From Acidimicrobiales bacterium (GTDB lineage Bacteria; Actinomycetota; Acidimicrobiia; Acidimicrobiales; DASWMK01), in assembly GCA_036399815.1 (NCBI GenBank), contig DASWMK010000285.1, positions 1 through 40,067 of the forward strand: 40,067 nucleotides of DNA, read 5' to 3'. The stretch's first letter is position 1. Every line of letters starts with the position of its first letter. The notes under the pieces were generated by a model, which had not been told where the DNA came from, did no database searches, and saw only the letters and a program-made list of their open reading frames with translations. Shown here in pieces: positions 1-8,456 of the stretch. The position numbers and the translations under genes are program-made.

Positions 1-2
1 GG

Positions 3-1013
3 GCGTCCGATCGCCCCGGCGCCCCCGCCGGTGAGGACGACGAGCCGGAAGTCGGGGGCCGGGTCGGCCCGGCCCTCCTCCTGCTCCTCGTCTCCGTGCC
101 GCTCACCGCGGCCGGCAACCTGATCGCCGGGCGCTACGCCCTCGACAGCTTCTCCCCCGCCGAGGCCAACACCCTCCGCTACGCCATCGCCCTCGCCATC
201 CTCGCCCCCCTGCTCGGCCGCTGGCCGAAGCCGACCCGGCGGGAGCTGCCCCTGCTCGTGGCCACCGGCGGGCTCGGCATCTGCGTCTACAACATCCTCT
301 TCTTCGCCGCCCTGGAGATCATCCCGGCCTCCGAGGCCGGGCTGCTCGAGATGACCATCCCCGCCGCCTCCCTCCTCCTCGCCTGGGCGTTCCTGCGCGA
401 GCGGGTGGCGGTCCGGCAGGTGGCCGGCATCGTCGTGAGCTGGCTCGGGACGATCTGGCTGCTCCAGATCCTGCCGGCGTCCGCGGCCGGGGCGAAGAGC
501 TCGGACACCTGGCGCGGCGAGCTGCTGATGCTCGCCGGCGTGGCCTGCTTCGCCGTGTACGCCATCGTCAGCAAGTTCGCCATGCGGCGCCTGCCGCCGC
601 CGGCCGTGGCCGGCTGGAGCTGCCTGTTCGGCGTCGTGCCGCTGGCCGCCGTCGCCGTGCCCGCCTTCGTCGCCGACCCCGACGTGCTGACCGACGCGTC
701 CCTCGCCAGCTGGCTCGGGATCGCCTACGGCGCCGTCGTCGGCTTCGTGTTCAACATCATCGCCTGGTACCACTGCTTCCGCCGGGTCGGCGTGGCCAGG
801 ACGAACGTGTTCCTCTACCTCGTCCCGATCTTCGGCGCCGTGCTGGCCGTGCCGATCTTCGACGAGTCGCTGACCGCCTGGCAGGTCTTCGGGGCCGGCG
901 TCACCCTCGTCGGCGTGGTGCTCGCCACCACCCAGGCCCGGCGCCGGGCCCTGCCCCGGGCCGACCCGCTCGCCGCCGCGCCCGTCGCCTCCTCAACCGG
1001 CGGCCGGGGATGA
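3..1013 (+). CDS. EamA/DMT-family transporter, 5' end outside window
   Basis: This is an inner-membrane transporter of the drug/metabolite (EamA, RhaT-like) superfamily. Two repeats of about five hydrophobic helices are visible, with the second beginning near base 510. The substrate cannot be read from sequence. The frame is open from base 3 to the TGA at 1011-1013. The first usable GTG is at base 96, but it lies inside the first hydrophobic helix (VGPALLLLLVSVPLTAAG, from about base 66), so starting there would cut TM1. The true start is therefore probably left of the window and this entry is 5'-partial. The last ~20 codons overlap the end of the convergent dehydrogenase gene by 21 nt. The call to the superfamily is secure; any cargo is unknown. 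Confidence 0.88.
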   Translation, partial: ASDRPGAPAGEDDEPEVGGRVGPALLLLLVSVPLTAAGNLIAGRYALDSFSPAEANTLRYAIALAILAPLLGRWPKPTRRELPLLVATGGLGICVYNILFFAALEIIPASEAGLLEMTIPAASLLLAWAFLRERVAVRQVAGIVVSWLGTIWLLQILPASAAGAKSSDTWRGELLMLAGVACFAVYAIVSKFAMRRLPPPAVAGWSCLFGVVPLAAVAVPAFVADPDVLTDASLASWLGIAYGAVVGFVFNIIAWYHCFRRVGVARTNVFLYLVPIFGAVLAVPIFDESLTAWQVFGAGVTLVGVVLATTQARRRALPRADPLAAAPVASSTGGRG

Positions 1014-1934
1014 CCGGTCGACGGCGTTGCGGGGCGGCCGCCCGGCCCGCACCAGGGCGACGTTCTCGGCGGCCAGGGCGGCCAGGTCGGCGGCCTCGCC
1101 CGGATAGGCGAAGGCGGTGTGGGGCGTGACCCACAGGCCGTCGACGTCCCAGAGCGGGCTGTCCGCCGGCAGCGGCTCCTCGTCGTGCACGTCGAGCAGC
1201 GCGCCCCGCAGGCGCCCCGCCCGCAGGGCGGCGACCAGCGCGTCCGTGTCGAGCAGGGACGCCCGGCCCACGTTGACGACGGCCGCGCCCTCCGGCAGGG
1301 CGGCGACCACCGCCGGGCCGACCAGCCCGCGGGTCTCCTCGGTGGCCGGCGCGGCGAGCACGAGGTGGTCGGCGAGCGGCGCCACCGCGGCCAGGTCGCC
1401 CGGCCCGACGACCTCGTCGGCGAGCGGCGACGGCCGGGCGCTGCGGGTGACGGCCACCACCCGCACGTCGAAGGCCCTGGCCCGCCCGGCCACCTCCCGC
1501 CCGACGTGGCCGAGCCCGACGAGCACCATCGTCGTGCCGGCCACCAGCCGGGCCGAGGCCAGCCGCCACTCCCGCGCCGCCTGCCGGCGCCACAGGCCGG
1601 GCCCGTCCTTCGACAGGGCGAGCACGCCCATCCACGCGAACTCGGCCACCGCCCTGGCCGGCACCGTGCCGGCGTGGGCGACGGCCAGGCCGGGGGGCAC
1701 GACCTCCCCGTCCAGCTGGTCGGTGCCGGCGCTCGTCAGCTGGAGCAGGCGCAGGCGCGGGCAGCGGGCCGGGAGCCCGGGCCGGAACGTGTTGGCCACC
1801 ACGACCTCGACGGCGTCGGGATCGGGCGGGTCGTCGCCCGACCCGACGGCGACGACCTCGTCACCGGGGCACCTCCTCGCCAGCTCGGCGCGGAGGTCCT
1901 CACCCAGGCGGGTGTGGACGACGCAGATCCTCAT
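993..1934 (-). CDS. D-isomer-specific 2-hydroxyacid dehydrogenase
   Basis: This 313-aa protein belongs to the NAD(P)-dependent D-2-hydroxyacid dehydrogenase family, which reduces 2-oxoacids to D-2-hydroxyacids in the cytoplasm. The Rossmann nucleotide-binding loop is at residues 140-145 (GLGHVG). The catalytic trio is present: Arg224 in NVGRAS, Glu253 in DEEPLP, and His272 in TPHTAF. The catalytic domain before residue ~100 is short but complete. The chosen ATG at 1934 is preceded by TAGGTT ten bases upstream and by no Shine-Dalgarno, fitting a leaderless or near-leaderless message. It is divergent from the O-methyltransferase gene. Substrate is not predictable; phosphoglycerate dehydrogenase is less likely because there is no ACT or other regulatory domain. 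Confidence 0.9.
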   Translation of the reverse strand: MRICVVHTRLGEDLRAELARRCPGDEVVAVGSGDDPPDPDAVEVVVANTFRPGLPARCPRLRLLQLTSAGTDQLDGEVVPPGLAVAHAGTVPARAVAEFAWMGVLALSKDGPGLWRRQAAREWRLASARLVAGTTMVLVGLGHVGREVAGRARAFDVRVVAVTRSARPSPLADEVVGPGDLAAVAPLADHLVLAAPATEETRGLVGPAVVAALPEGAAVVNVGRASLLDTDALVAALRAGRLRGALLDVHDEEPLPADSPLWDVDGLWVTPHTAFAYPGEAADLAALAAENVALVRAGRPPRNAVDRSSPAAG

Positions 1935-1944
1935 GCCCGCCGGC

Positions 1945-1954
1945 AACCTAGCGG
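1945..1954. promoter_or_regulatory. Face-to-face -10 elements of a divergent promoter
   Basis: AACCTAGCGG carries TAGGTT reading left (10 nt before the dehydrogenase ATG) and TAGCGG reading right (28 nt before the methyltransferase GTG). The two hexamers share TA of the central CTAG. The rightward hexamer lacks the final T, so it is the weaker half. Confidence 0.45.
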
Positions 1955-1982
1955 ACCCATGTGTGCAGGAGGGGATGACCAC

Positions 1983-2630
1983 GTGACCATCGCACCGACG
2001 GTGCTGGAGGTGCTCGCCGGGCTCGAGGAGCGCTCCCGGCGGGAGCGCCCCGAGCTCGACGCGCTGAACGCCCAGGGGGCGGGCGCCACGCGCGCCGCCG
2101 CGCCCCGCCTGATGCTCGACGTCGGCCCCGACGTCGGCCGCCTCCTGAACCTGACGGCCCGCCTCCTCGGCGCCCGCCGCATCCTGGAGATCGGCGGGTC
2201 GACGGGCTACTCGACCGTGTGGCTGGCCGAGGCGGCCGCCGCCACCGGCGGGCTCGTCACCTCGGTCGAGCTCGACCCGGAGAAGTCCAAGGAGCAGCGC
2301 CGCCACCTCGAGGCGGCCGGCCTGCTCGACCACGTCGAGCTCCTCGTGGGCGACGCCCACGAGCTGTGCGCCGACCTCGAGCCGGGCGTCGACCTCGTGC
2401 TCATCGACCACTGGAAGGACGTGTACGTCCGGGAGTTCGACCTGGTGTGGCCGAAGGTGCGCACCGGTGGCGTGGTCGTGGCCGACAACATCCTCCAGCC
2501 CGAGGCGACCATCGCCCAGATGCAGGCCTACGTGGCCCACGTGCGGGCGGCGCAGGGCGCGCTGTCCTACACGATCGACGTGGGCGACGGCGTGGAGATG
2601 ACCCTTCGGACCGAGCCGGCGGGAGGCTGA
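1983..2630 (+). CDS. Class I SAM-dependent O-methyltransferase (family 3 type)
   Basis: This 215-aa cytoplasmic methyltransferase resembles the catechol/caffeoyl-CoA O-methyltransferase family. SAM-binding motif I is EIGGSTGYS at residues 69-77, an acidic ribose-binding Glu follows in SVELDPEK, and the metal/substrate loop DLVLIDHWKDVY spans about 137-148, with TGGVVVADN after it. The GTG at 1983 was chosen because AGGAGGGG (1967-1974) sits 8 nt upstream, an ideal ribosome binding site. An in-frame ATG at 1959 would place that site inside the gene. The stop is one base before the ilvE start, so the two genes are certainly co-transcribed. The acceptor substrate is unknown, and coupling with ilvE does not by itself show a joint pathway. 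Confidence 0.88.
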   Translation: MTIAPTVLEVLAGLEERSRRERPELDALNAQGAGATRAAAPRLMLDVGPDVGRLLNLTARLLGARRILEIGGSTGYSTVWLAEAAAATGGLVTSVELDPEKSKEQRRHLEAAGLLDHVELLVGDAHELCADLEPGVDLVLIDHWKDVYVREFDLVWPKVRTGGVVVADNILQPEATIAQMQAYVAHVRAAQGALSYTIDVGDGVEMTLRTEPAGG

Positions 2631-2631
2631 G

Positions 2632-3549
2632 GTGATCGAGCCGGTCGACATCGTCTGGGTGGACGGCGAGCTGGGGTCGATGGACCGCAGCCGGGTCAGC
2701 CTGCTGACCCACACCATGCACTACGGCTTCGGCGTGTTCGACGGCCTGCGCTCCTACCGCCAGGACAGCGGCGACGTGATGCTGTTCCGGGCGCTCGAGC
2801 ACATGGAGCGGGTCGTGCGCTCGGCCGAGGGCATCTCGATCCCGGTCGCCTACGACGCCGACGCGCTGGTCGAGGCGGCCCAGGCCGTGCTGCGGGCCAA
2901 CGAGCTGGACGACGCCTACGTGCGGCCGCTCGTCTACGTGGGCGAGCCGAACATCATCTTCAGCCACTGGCTGAACAGCGTCCACGTGGCGATGATCGCC
3001 TTCCCGTGGACGGGGTACTCGGACCGCAACCGGGAGCGGGGGTCGTCGGCCAAGATCGCCCCGTGGCCCCGGCCGAAGGCGCTGGCCGACCTCTACAAGT
3101 TCAAGGCCTGTGGCCACTACCTGCTGAACGTGACCGCCTTCTCGGAGGCCCAGCGCAGCGGGTTCGGGCAGGCGATCTTCGTGGACGAGGACGGCGCCGT
3201 GTGCGAGGCGACCGGCGAGAACGTGTTCGTCGTGAAGGACGGCGCGGTGGCCACCCCGCCGTCGTCCCGGTCGATCCTGCCCGGCATCACGAGGGACACG
3301 GTGCTGACCCTGGCCCGGGACCTCGGCCACGAGGCCGTCGAGCGGGACCTGGTCGTCGACGACCTGCTCGGCGCCGACGAGGTGTTCACCACCGGCACCG
3401 CCTCCGAGCTGCTGCCCCTGCCGAAGATCGAGGACCGGGTGATCGGCGACGGGACGATGGGGCCGGTGACGGCGGCCATCCAGCAGCGGTTCTCCGACGC
3501 CGTGCGGGGCCGGGAGCCGGCCTACGCCGACTGGCTCACCAAGGTCTGA
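2632..3549 (+). CDS. ilvE: Branched-chain amino acid aminotransferase
   Basis: This 305-aa fold-type IV PLP enzyme transfers amino groups between glutamate and branched-chain 2-oxoacids, the last step of valine, leucine and isoleucine synthesis. The catalytic lysine is Lys158 (KFKACGHY), followed by the class-IV signature CEATGENVF at 191-199, ILPGITRDTVL near 216 and the phosphate-binding TTGTASEL near 253. Length is normal for the family. The GTG start follows GGGAGG by five bases, inside the end of the methyltransferase gene. Its genomic partner is ilvD, which ends 39 bp away on the opposite strand, so two late steps of the pathway lie side by side but in separate transcripts. A D-amino-acid transaminase role is possible but less likely given this context. 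Confidence 0.92.
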   Translation: MIEPVDIVWVDGELGSMDRSRVSLLTHTMHYGFGVFDGLRSYRQDSGDVMLFRALEHMERVVRSAEGISIPVAYDADALVEAAQAVLRANELDDAYVRPLVYVGEPNIIFSHWLNSVHVAMIAFPWTGYSDRNRERGSSAKIAPWPRPKALADLYKFKACGHYLLNVTAFSEAQRSGFGQAIFVDEDGAVCEATGENVFVVKDGAVATPPSSRSILPGITRDTVLTLARDLGHEAVERDLVVDDLLGADEVFTTGTASELLPLPKIEDRVIGDGTMGPVTAAIQQRFSDAVRGREPAYADWLTKV

Positions 3550-3566
3550 CGCCGCTCGTGGCGGCG
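3550..3566. terminator. GC hairpin between convergent ilvE and ilvD (weak terminator candidate)
   Basis: CGCCGC and GCGGCG form a 6-bp stem around a 5-nt loop just after the ilvE stop. No T-run follows on either strand, so it is not a textbook intrinsic terminator. It is noted because this is the only convergent junction in the window with an intergenic gap. Confidence 0.25.
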
Positions 3567-3588
3567 GACCCACGGCCGCCCGCCGCCG

Positions 3589-5271
3589 TCACGCCAGCGT
3601 GACCGCCCCCCGGTCGGCGCCGGCGGCCAGCCGGGCGTACTTGGCCAGCACCCCGCTCGTGTAGCGGGGCGGCGGCGGCGCCCACCCCTCGCGGCGCCGC
3701 GCCAGCTCGGCCGGGTCGACCAGCACGTCGATGGTCCTGGCGTCGACGTCGATCACGATCCGGTCGCCGTCGCGCACGAACGCGATCGGCCCGCCGTCGA
3801 CGGCCTCGGGGGCCACGTGGCCGATGCAGAACCCGTGGGTGCCGCCCGAGAAGCGGCCGTCGGTGACGAGGGCGGCGTCCGCGCCCCGGCCGGCGCCCTT
3901 CATCGCCCCGGTCACGGCCAGCATCTCCCGCATCCCGGGGCCGCCCTTCGGCCCCTCGTGGCGGATGACGACCACGTCGCCGGGCCGGATCTCGCCGCCG
4001 AGGATGGCGGCCATGGCGCCGTCCTCGCCGTCGAACACCCGGGCCCGGCCGTCGAAGCGGCTGACGTCGATGCCGGCCACCTTCACGACCGCGCCGTTCG
4101 GGGCCAGGGACCCGGTGAGCACGGCGATGCCGCCGATCGGGTGGATGGCGTCGGCCAGCTCCCGCACCACCCGGCCGTCGGGGGCCGGCGGGTCGAGGGC
4201 GGCGAGGTTCTCGGCCACGGTGCGGCCGGTGACGGTCAGGCAGTCGCCGTGGAGCAGGCCGGCGTCGAGCAGCTCCCGCATCACGACCGGCACGCCGCCC
4301 ACCTCGTCGAGGTCGCTCATGTGGTACTTGCCGTGGGGCTTGGTGTCGCAGATGTGCGGGACCCGGCGGCCGACCCGGTTGAAGTCCTCGAGCTCGAGGT
4401 CGACCCTGGCCTCGGCGGCCAGGGCCAGCAGGTGGAGCACGGCGTTGGTCGACCCGCCCACCGCCATCGTGACGGCGATGGCGTTCTCGAAGGCCTCCCT
4501 CGTCAGGATGCGCCGGGGGGTGATGCCCTCCTCGAGGAGGTGGACGACGGCCTCGCCGCTCGCCCTCGCCACCTCCTCCCTGCGGGGGTCGACGGCCGGC
4601 GGGCTGGCGCTGCCCGGGAGGGCGAGGCCGATGGCCTCGGCCACCGACGCCATCGTGTTGGCCGTGAACATGCCGGCGCAGGAGCCCTCGGTGGGGCAGG
4701 CGTTGCGCTCGATGGCGTCGAGCTCCTCGCGGTCGATGGTGCCGGCCGCGTACGCGCCGACGGCCTCGAACACGCTGACGATGTCGAGCGCCCGCCCGTC
4801 GAGGTGGCCGGGGAGGATCGACCCGCCGTAGACGAACACCGAGGGCAGGTCGAGGCGGGCGCCGGCCATCATCATCCCGGGGAGCGACTTGTCGCAGCCG
4901 GCGAAGGTGACCAGCCCGTCGAGGCGCTCGGCGTGGGCGACGGTCTCGACCGAGTCGGCGATGACCTCCCGGCTGACGAGCGACGCCCGCATGCCCTCGT
5001 GGCCCATCGAGATGCCGTCGCTGATGGCGATCGTCGTGAACTCGAGCGGGTAGCCGCCGGCCGCCCGCACCCCCTCCTTGGCCCGCCCGGCGAGACGGGC
5101 GAGGGGCAGGTTGCACGGGGTCAGCTCGTTCCACGACGAGCACACGCCGACCTGGGCGCGCTCCCAGTCGTCGTCGCCCATGCCGACGGCCCGCAGCATC
5201 GCCCTGGCCGGGGCCCGCTCGAACCCGTCGGTCACCTCGCCACTGCGGATCTTGACCCGGCGCGCTCCCAT
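3589..5271 (-). CDS. ilvD: Dihydroxy-acid dehydratase
   Basis: This 560-aa iron-sulphur enzyme dehydrates 2,3-dihydroxy-3-methylbutanoate and its homologue to the 2-oxoacids that IlvE then aminates. Cluster cysteines are visible at Cys53 (NELTPCN), Cys126 ([10 protein letters not shown]) and Cys198 (CPTEGSCAG). Lys128 in the CDK motif matches the metal-bound lysine of the family, and [15 protein letters not shown] near the C-terminus holds the active-site serine. Length is full. The ATG at 5271 is preceded seven bases upstream by TAGCCT, whose TAG is also the stop codon of the upstream regulator gene. The message is probably leaderless, and no leader peptide or T-box-like region fits in the space. 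Confidence 0.96.
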   Translation of the reverse strand: MGARRVKIRSGEVTDGFERAPARAMLRAVGMGDDDWERAQVGVCSSWNELTPCNLPLARLAGRAKEGVRAAGGYPLEFTTIAISDGISMGHEGMRASLVSREVIADSVETVAHAERLDGLVTFAGCDKSLPGMMMAGARLDLPSVFVYGGSILPGHLDGRALDIVSVFEAVGAYAAGTIDREELDAIERNACPTEGSCAGMFTANTMASVAEAIGLALPGSASPPAVDPRREEVARASGEAVVHLLEEGITPRRILTREAFENAIAVTMAVGGSTNAVLHLLALAAEARVDLELEDFNRVGRRVPHICDTKPHGKYHMSDLDEVGGVPVVMRELLDAGLLHGDCLTVTGRTVAENLAALDPPAPDGRVVRELADAIHPIGGIAVLTGSLAPNGAVVKVAGIDVSRFDGRARVFDGEDGAMAAILGGEIRPGDVVVIRHEGPKGGPGMREMLAVTGAMKGAGRGADAALVTDGRFSGGTHGFCIGHVAPEAVDGGPIAFVRDGDRIVIDVDARTIDVLVDPAELARRREGWAPPPPRYTSGVLAKYARLAAGADRGAVTLA

Positions 5272-5278
5272 CGCCCGC

Positions 5279-5284
5279 AGGCTA
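5279..5284 (-). promoter_or_regulatory. -10 element of ilvD overlapping a stop codon
   Basis: On the minus strand this reads TAGCCT and ends 7 nt before the ilvD ATG. Its first three bases are the TAG stop of the upstream ArsR-like gene. No convincing -35 is visible. Confidence 0.45.
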
Positions 5285-5821
5285 GGGCCGGCGGTGGACG
5301 CCGAGCAGCAGGCCGAGGGGCTCGCCGTCCGGGTCGGGCGGCCGCTCGGCGAACTCGTGCACGACGTCGAACACCCGCTCGCGCAGCTCGGCCAGGTGCT
5401 CGGCGTTCAGGCGGAGGCCCAACCGGGTCAGGCCCCTCGACGCGCCGGGGCCGGCCTGGAACACCTCCTCCCGGTAGGCGTCGATCATGGCCAGCTCGCC
5501 GGCGAAGGACTCGTCGGGCGGGAAGTGCTCGACCGACAGCCGCCAGGACTTCCCCGTCGACCGGTAGGGCTTCTCCCGTGCCCCCCTGGCGCCGGTCCGC
5601 ACCGCCTCGACCCGCAGGAAGCCGGTGTCGACGAGCGTGCGCACGTGGTGGAGGACGGTCGCCGGGTCCCGCCCGAGCCGCTCGGCCAGCTCCTTGTTCG
5701 TGAGCGACTCGTCCTGGCAGAGGCGCAGGATGCGGAGCCGCAGCGGATGGGCCATGGCCCGCAGCTCCGCGGTGGTGGCCGGGGTGCGGCCCGGCGGCCC
5801 GACCGGCAGGGGGAGTGACAT
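5282..5821 (-). CDS. ArsR-like winged-helix transcriptional regulator
   Basis: This 179-aa DNA-binding protein has an N-terminal winged helix-turn-helix. [12 protein letters not shown] (23-34) is the typical ArsR-type first helix, [20 protein letters not shown] (40-59) is the HTH, and a basic wing follows to about residue 90. The C-terminal ~90 residues are a helical domain without metal-binding cysteines, so this is not a classical arsenic sensor. The ATG at 5821 was chosen because TACACT lies 8 nt upstream. A start 33 nt further upstream (GTG at 5854) would overlap this promoter and the operator. It is divergent from an MFS exporter with a perfect inverted repeat between them, which suggests that it represses the exporter and itself. 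The ligand is unknown. Confidence 0.85.
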   Translation of the reverse strand: MSLPLPVGPPGRTPATTAELRAMAHPLRLRILRLCQDESLTNKELAERLGRDPATVLHHVRTLVDTGFLRVEAVRTGARGAREKPYRSTGKSWRLSVEHFPPDESFAGELAMIDAYREEVFQAGPGASRGLTRLGLRLNAEHLAELRERVFDVVHEFAERPPDPDGEPLGLLLGVHRRP

Positions 5822-5829
5822 CGGTCGCC

Positions 5830-5835
5830 AGTGTA
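5830..5835 (-). promoter_or_regulatory. -10 element of the ArsR-like gene
   Basis: Reads TACACT on the minus strand, ending 8 nt before the ATG at 5821. It lies directly against the left arm of the inverted repeat at 5836, so a bound repressor should block it. Confidence 0.45.
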
Positions 5836-5859
5836 AGTGATTGACAACTCCCAATCACT
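5836..5859. promoter_or_regulatory. Operator: perfect 8-bp inverted repeat
   Basis: AGTGATTG (5836-5843) and CAATCACT (5852-5859) are exact reverse complements separated by 8 bp, giving 16-bp centre-to-centre spacing, about one and a half helical turns. The left arm covers the start of the exporter's -35 box and abuts the regulator's -10. AT content is much higher than in the surroundings. The obvious ligand is the ArsR-like regulator encoded alongside. Confidence 0.7.
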
Positions 5860-5869
5860 CACCCAGACT
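5841..5869 (+). promoter_or_regulatory. Promoter of the MFS exporter gene
   Basis: A perfect TTGACA -35 (5841-5846), a 17-bp spacer and CAGACT as the -10 (5864-5869) place the transcription start at or next to the GTG at 5877. This is the best sigma-70-type promoter in the window. Confidence 0.6.
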
Positions 5870-5876
5870 GGCCGCC

Positions 5877-7127
5877 GTGACCTCGCTCGGCCCCGACTAT
5901 CGCCGGTTCTGGACGGCGTCGGCACTGTCGAACCTCGCGGACGGGGTCTTCCAGGTCGCCCTCCCCCTGCTCGCCGTCCGCCTCACCCACTCGCCGGCGC
6001 TCATCGCCGGCGTGGCCTTCGCCAACCGGCTGCCCTGGCTGCTGTTCGCCCTCCAGGCCGGCGCCCTGGCCGACCGCCTCGACCGGCGGCGGACGATGTT
6101 CAACGTCGACCTCGTCCGCGTCGTGCTGATCGGCGGGCTCGCCGCGCTCACGGCCGCCGGCGCCGAGCACCTGTGGGCCCTCTACGCCGTCGCCCTCGCC
6201 CTCGGGGTGGGCGAGACCCTGTTCGACACGGCCGCCCAGTCGGTCATGCCGAGCGTCGTCGACCGCGACCAGCTGAGCAGGGCGAACGGCCGGCTCTACG
6301 CCGTCGAGCTGACCATGAACCAGTTCGTCGGCCCGCCCCTCGGCGGCGTGCTGGCCGCGGCCGCGGTCGCCCTCGCCTTCGCCACCAGCGCGTCGGCCTA
6401 CCTGCTCGCCGCCGTCGCGCTCGCCCTCGTCTCCGGCTCGTTCAAGCCAGTGCGGACCGGCCCGCGCACCACCCTGCGCACCGACATCGCCGAGGGGCTG
6501 CGCTACCTGTTCGGCCACCGCCTGCTGCGGACCCTCGCCATCATGGTCGGGGTCATGAACCTGGCCAGCACGGCCACGTTCTCGGTCTTCCCGCTGTTCG
6601 CCATCGAGCCGGGGCCGATGGGCCTGTCCGAGCTGGGCTTCGGCGTGATCCTCACGGCCACGGCCGCCGGCAGCCTGCTCGGCTCGCTGTGCACGGCCCG
6701 CCTGGAGCGGGCCATGGGCCGCCACCGGCTCCTCATGCTCACGATCGTGCTGAGCGGGCCGACCCTCGCCCTGACGGCGACGGCCAACGTGCCCCTCGTC
6801 CTGCTCGGCGGCGTGCTGATGGGCTTCGGGGTCGTGATGTGGAACGTGGTGACCGTGTCGCTGCGCCAGCGGGTCGCCCCCGACCACCTCCTCGGCCGGG
6901 TGAACGCCGGCTACCGGCTGCTGGCCTGGGGGACGATGCCGGTCGGCGCCTTCCTCGGCGGCCTCCTCGGCGAGCTCGTCGGCCTGCGGGCCACGTTCGT
7001 GATCGCCGGCGGGGGGTGCGCCCTGCTGCTCTTCCTGAAGCCGTTCGTCACCGACGAGGCCATGGAGGCGGCCGAGCGGGAGGCCGAGGAGCGGGCGGCG
7101 TCCGAGCCGGCGCCGGCCGCCCCCTAG
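5877..7127 (+). CDS. MFS transporter (DHA3/EntS-like exporter)
   Basis: This is a 416-aa, 12-helix major facilitator protein of the MFS_3 type, which includes drug and siderophore exporters driven by the proton gradient. The N-terminus (LGPDYRRFWTASALSNLADG) is typical, and the loop between helices 2 and 3 is ADRLDRRR. The start is set at GTG 5877. The alternative TTG at 5841 is the -35 box of the gene's own promoter and lies inside the operator, and codons before 5877 add only a non-conserved tail. The gene is divergent from, and probably repressed by, the ArsR-like protein. The cargo is unknown. The TAG stop doubles as a possible -10 for the MATE gene. Confidence 0.9.
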   Translation: MTSLGPDYRRFWTASALSNLADGVFQVALPLLAVRLTHSPALIAGVAFANRLPWLLFALQAGALADRLDRRRTMFNVDLVRVVLIGGLAALTAAGAEHLWALYAVALALGVGETLFDTAAQSVMPSVVDRDQLSRANGRLYAVELTMNQFVGPPLGGVLAAAAVALAFATSASAYLLAAVALALVSGSFKPVRTGPRTTLRTDIAEGLRYLFGHRLLRTLAIMVGVMNLASTATFSVFPLFAIEPGPMGLSELGFGVILTATAAGSLLGSLCTARLERAMGRHRLLMLTIVLSGPTLALTATANVPLVLLGGVLMGFGVVMWNVVTVSLRQRVAPDHLLGRVNAGYRLLAWGTMPVGAFLGGLLGELVGLRATFVIAGGGCALLLFLKPFVTDEAMEAAEREAEERAASEPAPAAP

Positions 7128-7130
7128 CCT
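7125..7130 (+). promoter_or_regulatory. Possible -10 of the MATE gene, overlapping MFS stop codon
   Basis: TAGCCT begins at the MFS stop codon. It ends 6 nt before an ATC triplet that lies where the MATE start codon would be expected. The hexamer is identical to the ilvD -10. Confidence 0.35.
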
Positions 7131-7181
7131 CCGGCCATCCTCCGCCGCTCGCCCCACGACCGGGAGATCCTCCGCCTCGGC

Positions 7182-8456
7182 GTGCCCGCGCTCGGCGCGC
7201 TCGTGGCCGAGCCGCTCTACGTGCTGGCCGACACGGCCGTCGTCGGCCACCTCGGCACGCCGGAGCTCGGCGGCCTGGCCGTCGCCACCAGCGTCATCCT
7301 CACCGGCTACGCGGTGTTCATCTTCCTGGCCTACGGGACGACGGCGGCCGTCTCCCGCCTGCTCGGGGCCGGCGACGAGCGGGCCGCCGCCGGCCAGGCC
7401 GTGCAGTCGCTGTGGCTGGCGGCCGGCATCGGGGCCGTGCTGGCGGCGGCCGGCTTCGTCGCCGCGCCCGCCCTGGTCGACGCGCTGGGCGCCGACGGCG
7501 CCGTCCGCGGCCACGCCCTGCTCTACCTGCGGGTCAGCCTCCCCGGCGTGCCCGCCCTCCTGCTGACCCTGGCCGGCGTCGGCTACCTGCGCGGCCTCCA
7601 GGACACCCGCACCCCGCTCGCCGTGGCCGCGGCGTCGGCGGCCGGGAACCTCGTCCTCGAGCTGGTGCTGATCTACGGGCTCGGCTACGGCATCGGGGCG
7701 TCGGCGCTGGCCACGGTCGTGGCCCAGTGGGGCGCGGCGGCCGTCTACGTGGTGCGCATCGCCGCCGCCGTCCGGCGCCTCGACGTGGGCCTCCGCCCCG
7801 ACGGGCGGGCCATCGCCCGCCTGGCCGCCGTGGGCGGGGCGCTCCTCGTCCGCACCGCCGCGCTGCGGGCCTCCCTCACGGTGGCGACCGCGGTCGCCAC
7901 CCGCCTCGGGCCCACCGACGTGGCGGCCCACGCCATCGCCTTCGAGCTGTGGAACCTGCTCGCCCTGGTCCTCGACGCCGTCGCCATCGCCGGCCAGGCC
8001 ATCACCGGGCGGCTGCTCGGCGCCGGCGCCGTCGCCGAGGCGAGGGCCGCCGGCCGGCGGATGATCGAGTGGGGGGTGATGTCGGGGGTGGTGCTCGGCG
8101 CCGCCGTCGTCGCCCTCCGCCCGCTGCTGCCCGGCGTGTTCACCGACGACCCGGCCGTCACCGCCCTGGCCGGGTTCCTGCTGTGGTGGGTGGCGGCCAT
8201 GCAGCCGGTCAACGGGGTGGTGTTCGTGCTCGACGGCATCCTCATCGGCGCCGGCGACCTCCGCTTCCTCGCCGTCGCCATGCTCGGCGCCGCCGCCCTC
8301 TTCGTCCCGGCCGCGCTCGCCGTCGCCACGGCCGGCGCCGGCATCGGCTGGCTGTGGGCCGCGCTCGGGCTGCTCATGCTGGCCCGCCTGGCCGTGCTCG
8401 GCGCCCGCTTCGCCACCCCGGCGTGGTCGGTGCCCGGCGCCGTCCGGGCCGCCTGA
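7182..8456 (+). CDS. MATE-family multidrug exporter (DinF-like), start codon uncertain
   Basis: This is a 12-helix cation-coupled exporter of the MATE family. It shows DTAVVGHLGTPELGGLAVA near the N-terminus and two homologous halves of six helices. The first canonical in-frame start is GTG 7182, giving 424 aa. The preceding codons encode REILRLGVPALG, which looks like the normal conserved beginning of helix 1 in DinF-type proteins, so the protein should begin about 15 codons earlier. In that stretch no ATG, GTG, TTG or CTG exists. The triplet at the expected place (7137) is ATC. The gene follows the MFS exporter and ends one base before the convergent immunity-candidate gene. Substrate is unknown. 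Confidence 0.88.
   Translation: MPALGALVAEPLYVLADTAVVGHLGTPELGGLAVATSVILTGYAVFIFLAYGTTAAVSRLLGAGDERAAAGQAVQSLWLAAGIGAVLAAAGFVAAPALVDALGADGAVRGHALLYLRVSLPGVPALLLTLAGVGYLRGLQDTRTPLAVAAASAAGNLVLELVLIYGLGYGIGASALATVVAQWGAAAVYVVRIAAAVRRLDVGLRPDGRAIARLAAVGGALLVRTAALRASLTVATAVATRLGPTDVAAHAIAFELWNLLALVLDAVAIAGQAITGRLLGAGAVAEARAAGRRMIEWGVMSGVVLGAAVVALRPLLPGVFTDDPAVTALAGFLLWWVAAMQPVNGVVFVLDGILIGAGDLRFLAVAMLGAAALFVPAALAVATAGAGIGWLWAALGLLMLARLAVLGARFATPAWSVPGAVRAA

Noticed and set aside
1959-1982. ATG at 1959 as the methyltransferase start
   Set aside because: It has no ribosome binding site, and the strong AGGAGG would then be inside the gene, 8 nt before the better GTG.
3550-3588. T-box, leader peptide or attenuator for branched-chain amino acid genes
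   Set aside because: This is a 39-bp convergent gap with no leader ORF. ilvD has only 7 nt between -10 and ATG, and ilvE is coupled to the methyltransferase gene, so no attenuator can fit.
5841-5876. TTG at 5841 as the start of the MFS exporter
   Set aside because: It is the -35 box of a well-formed promoter and lies within the operator; the added residues are not conserved in style.
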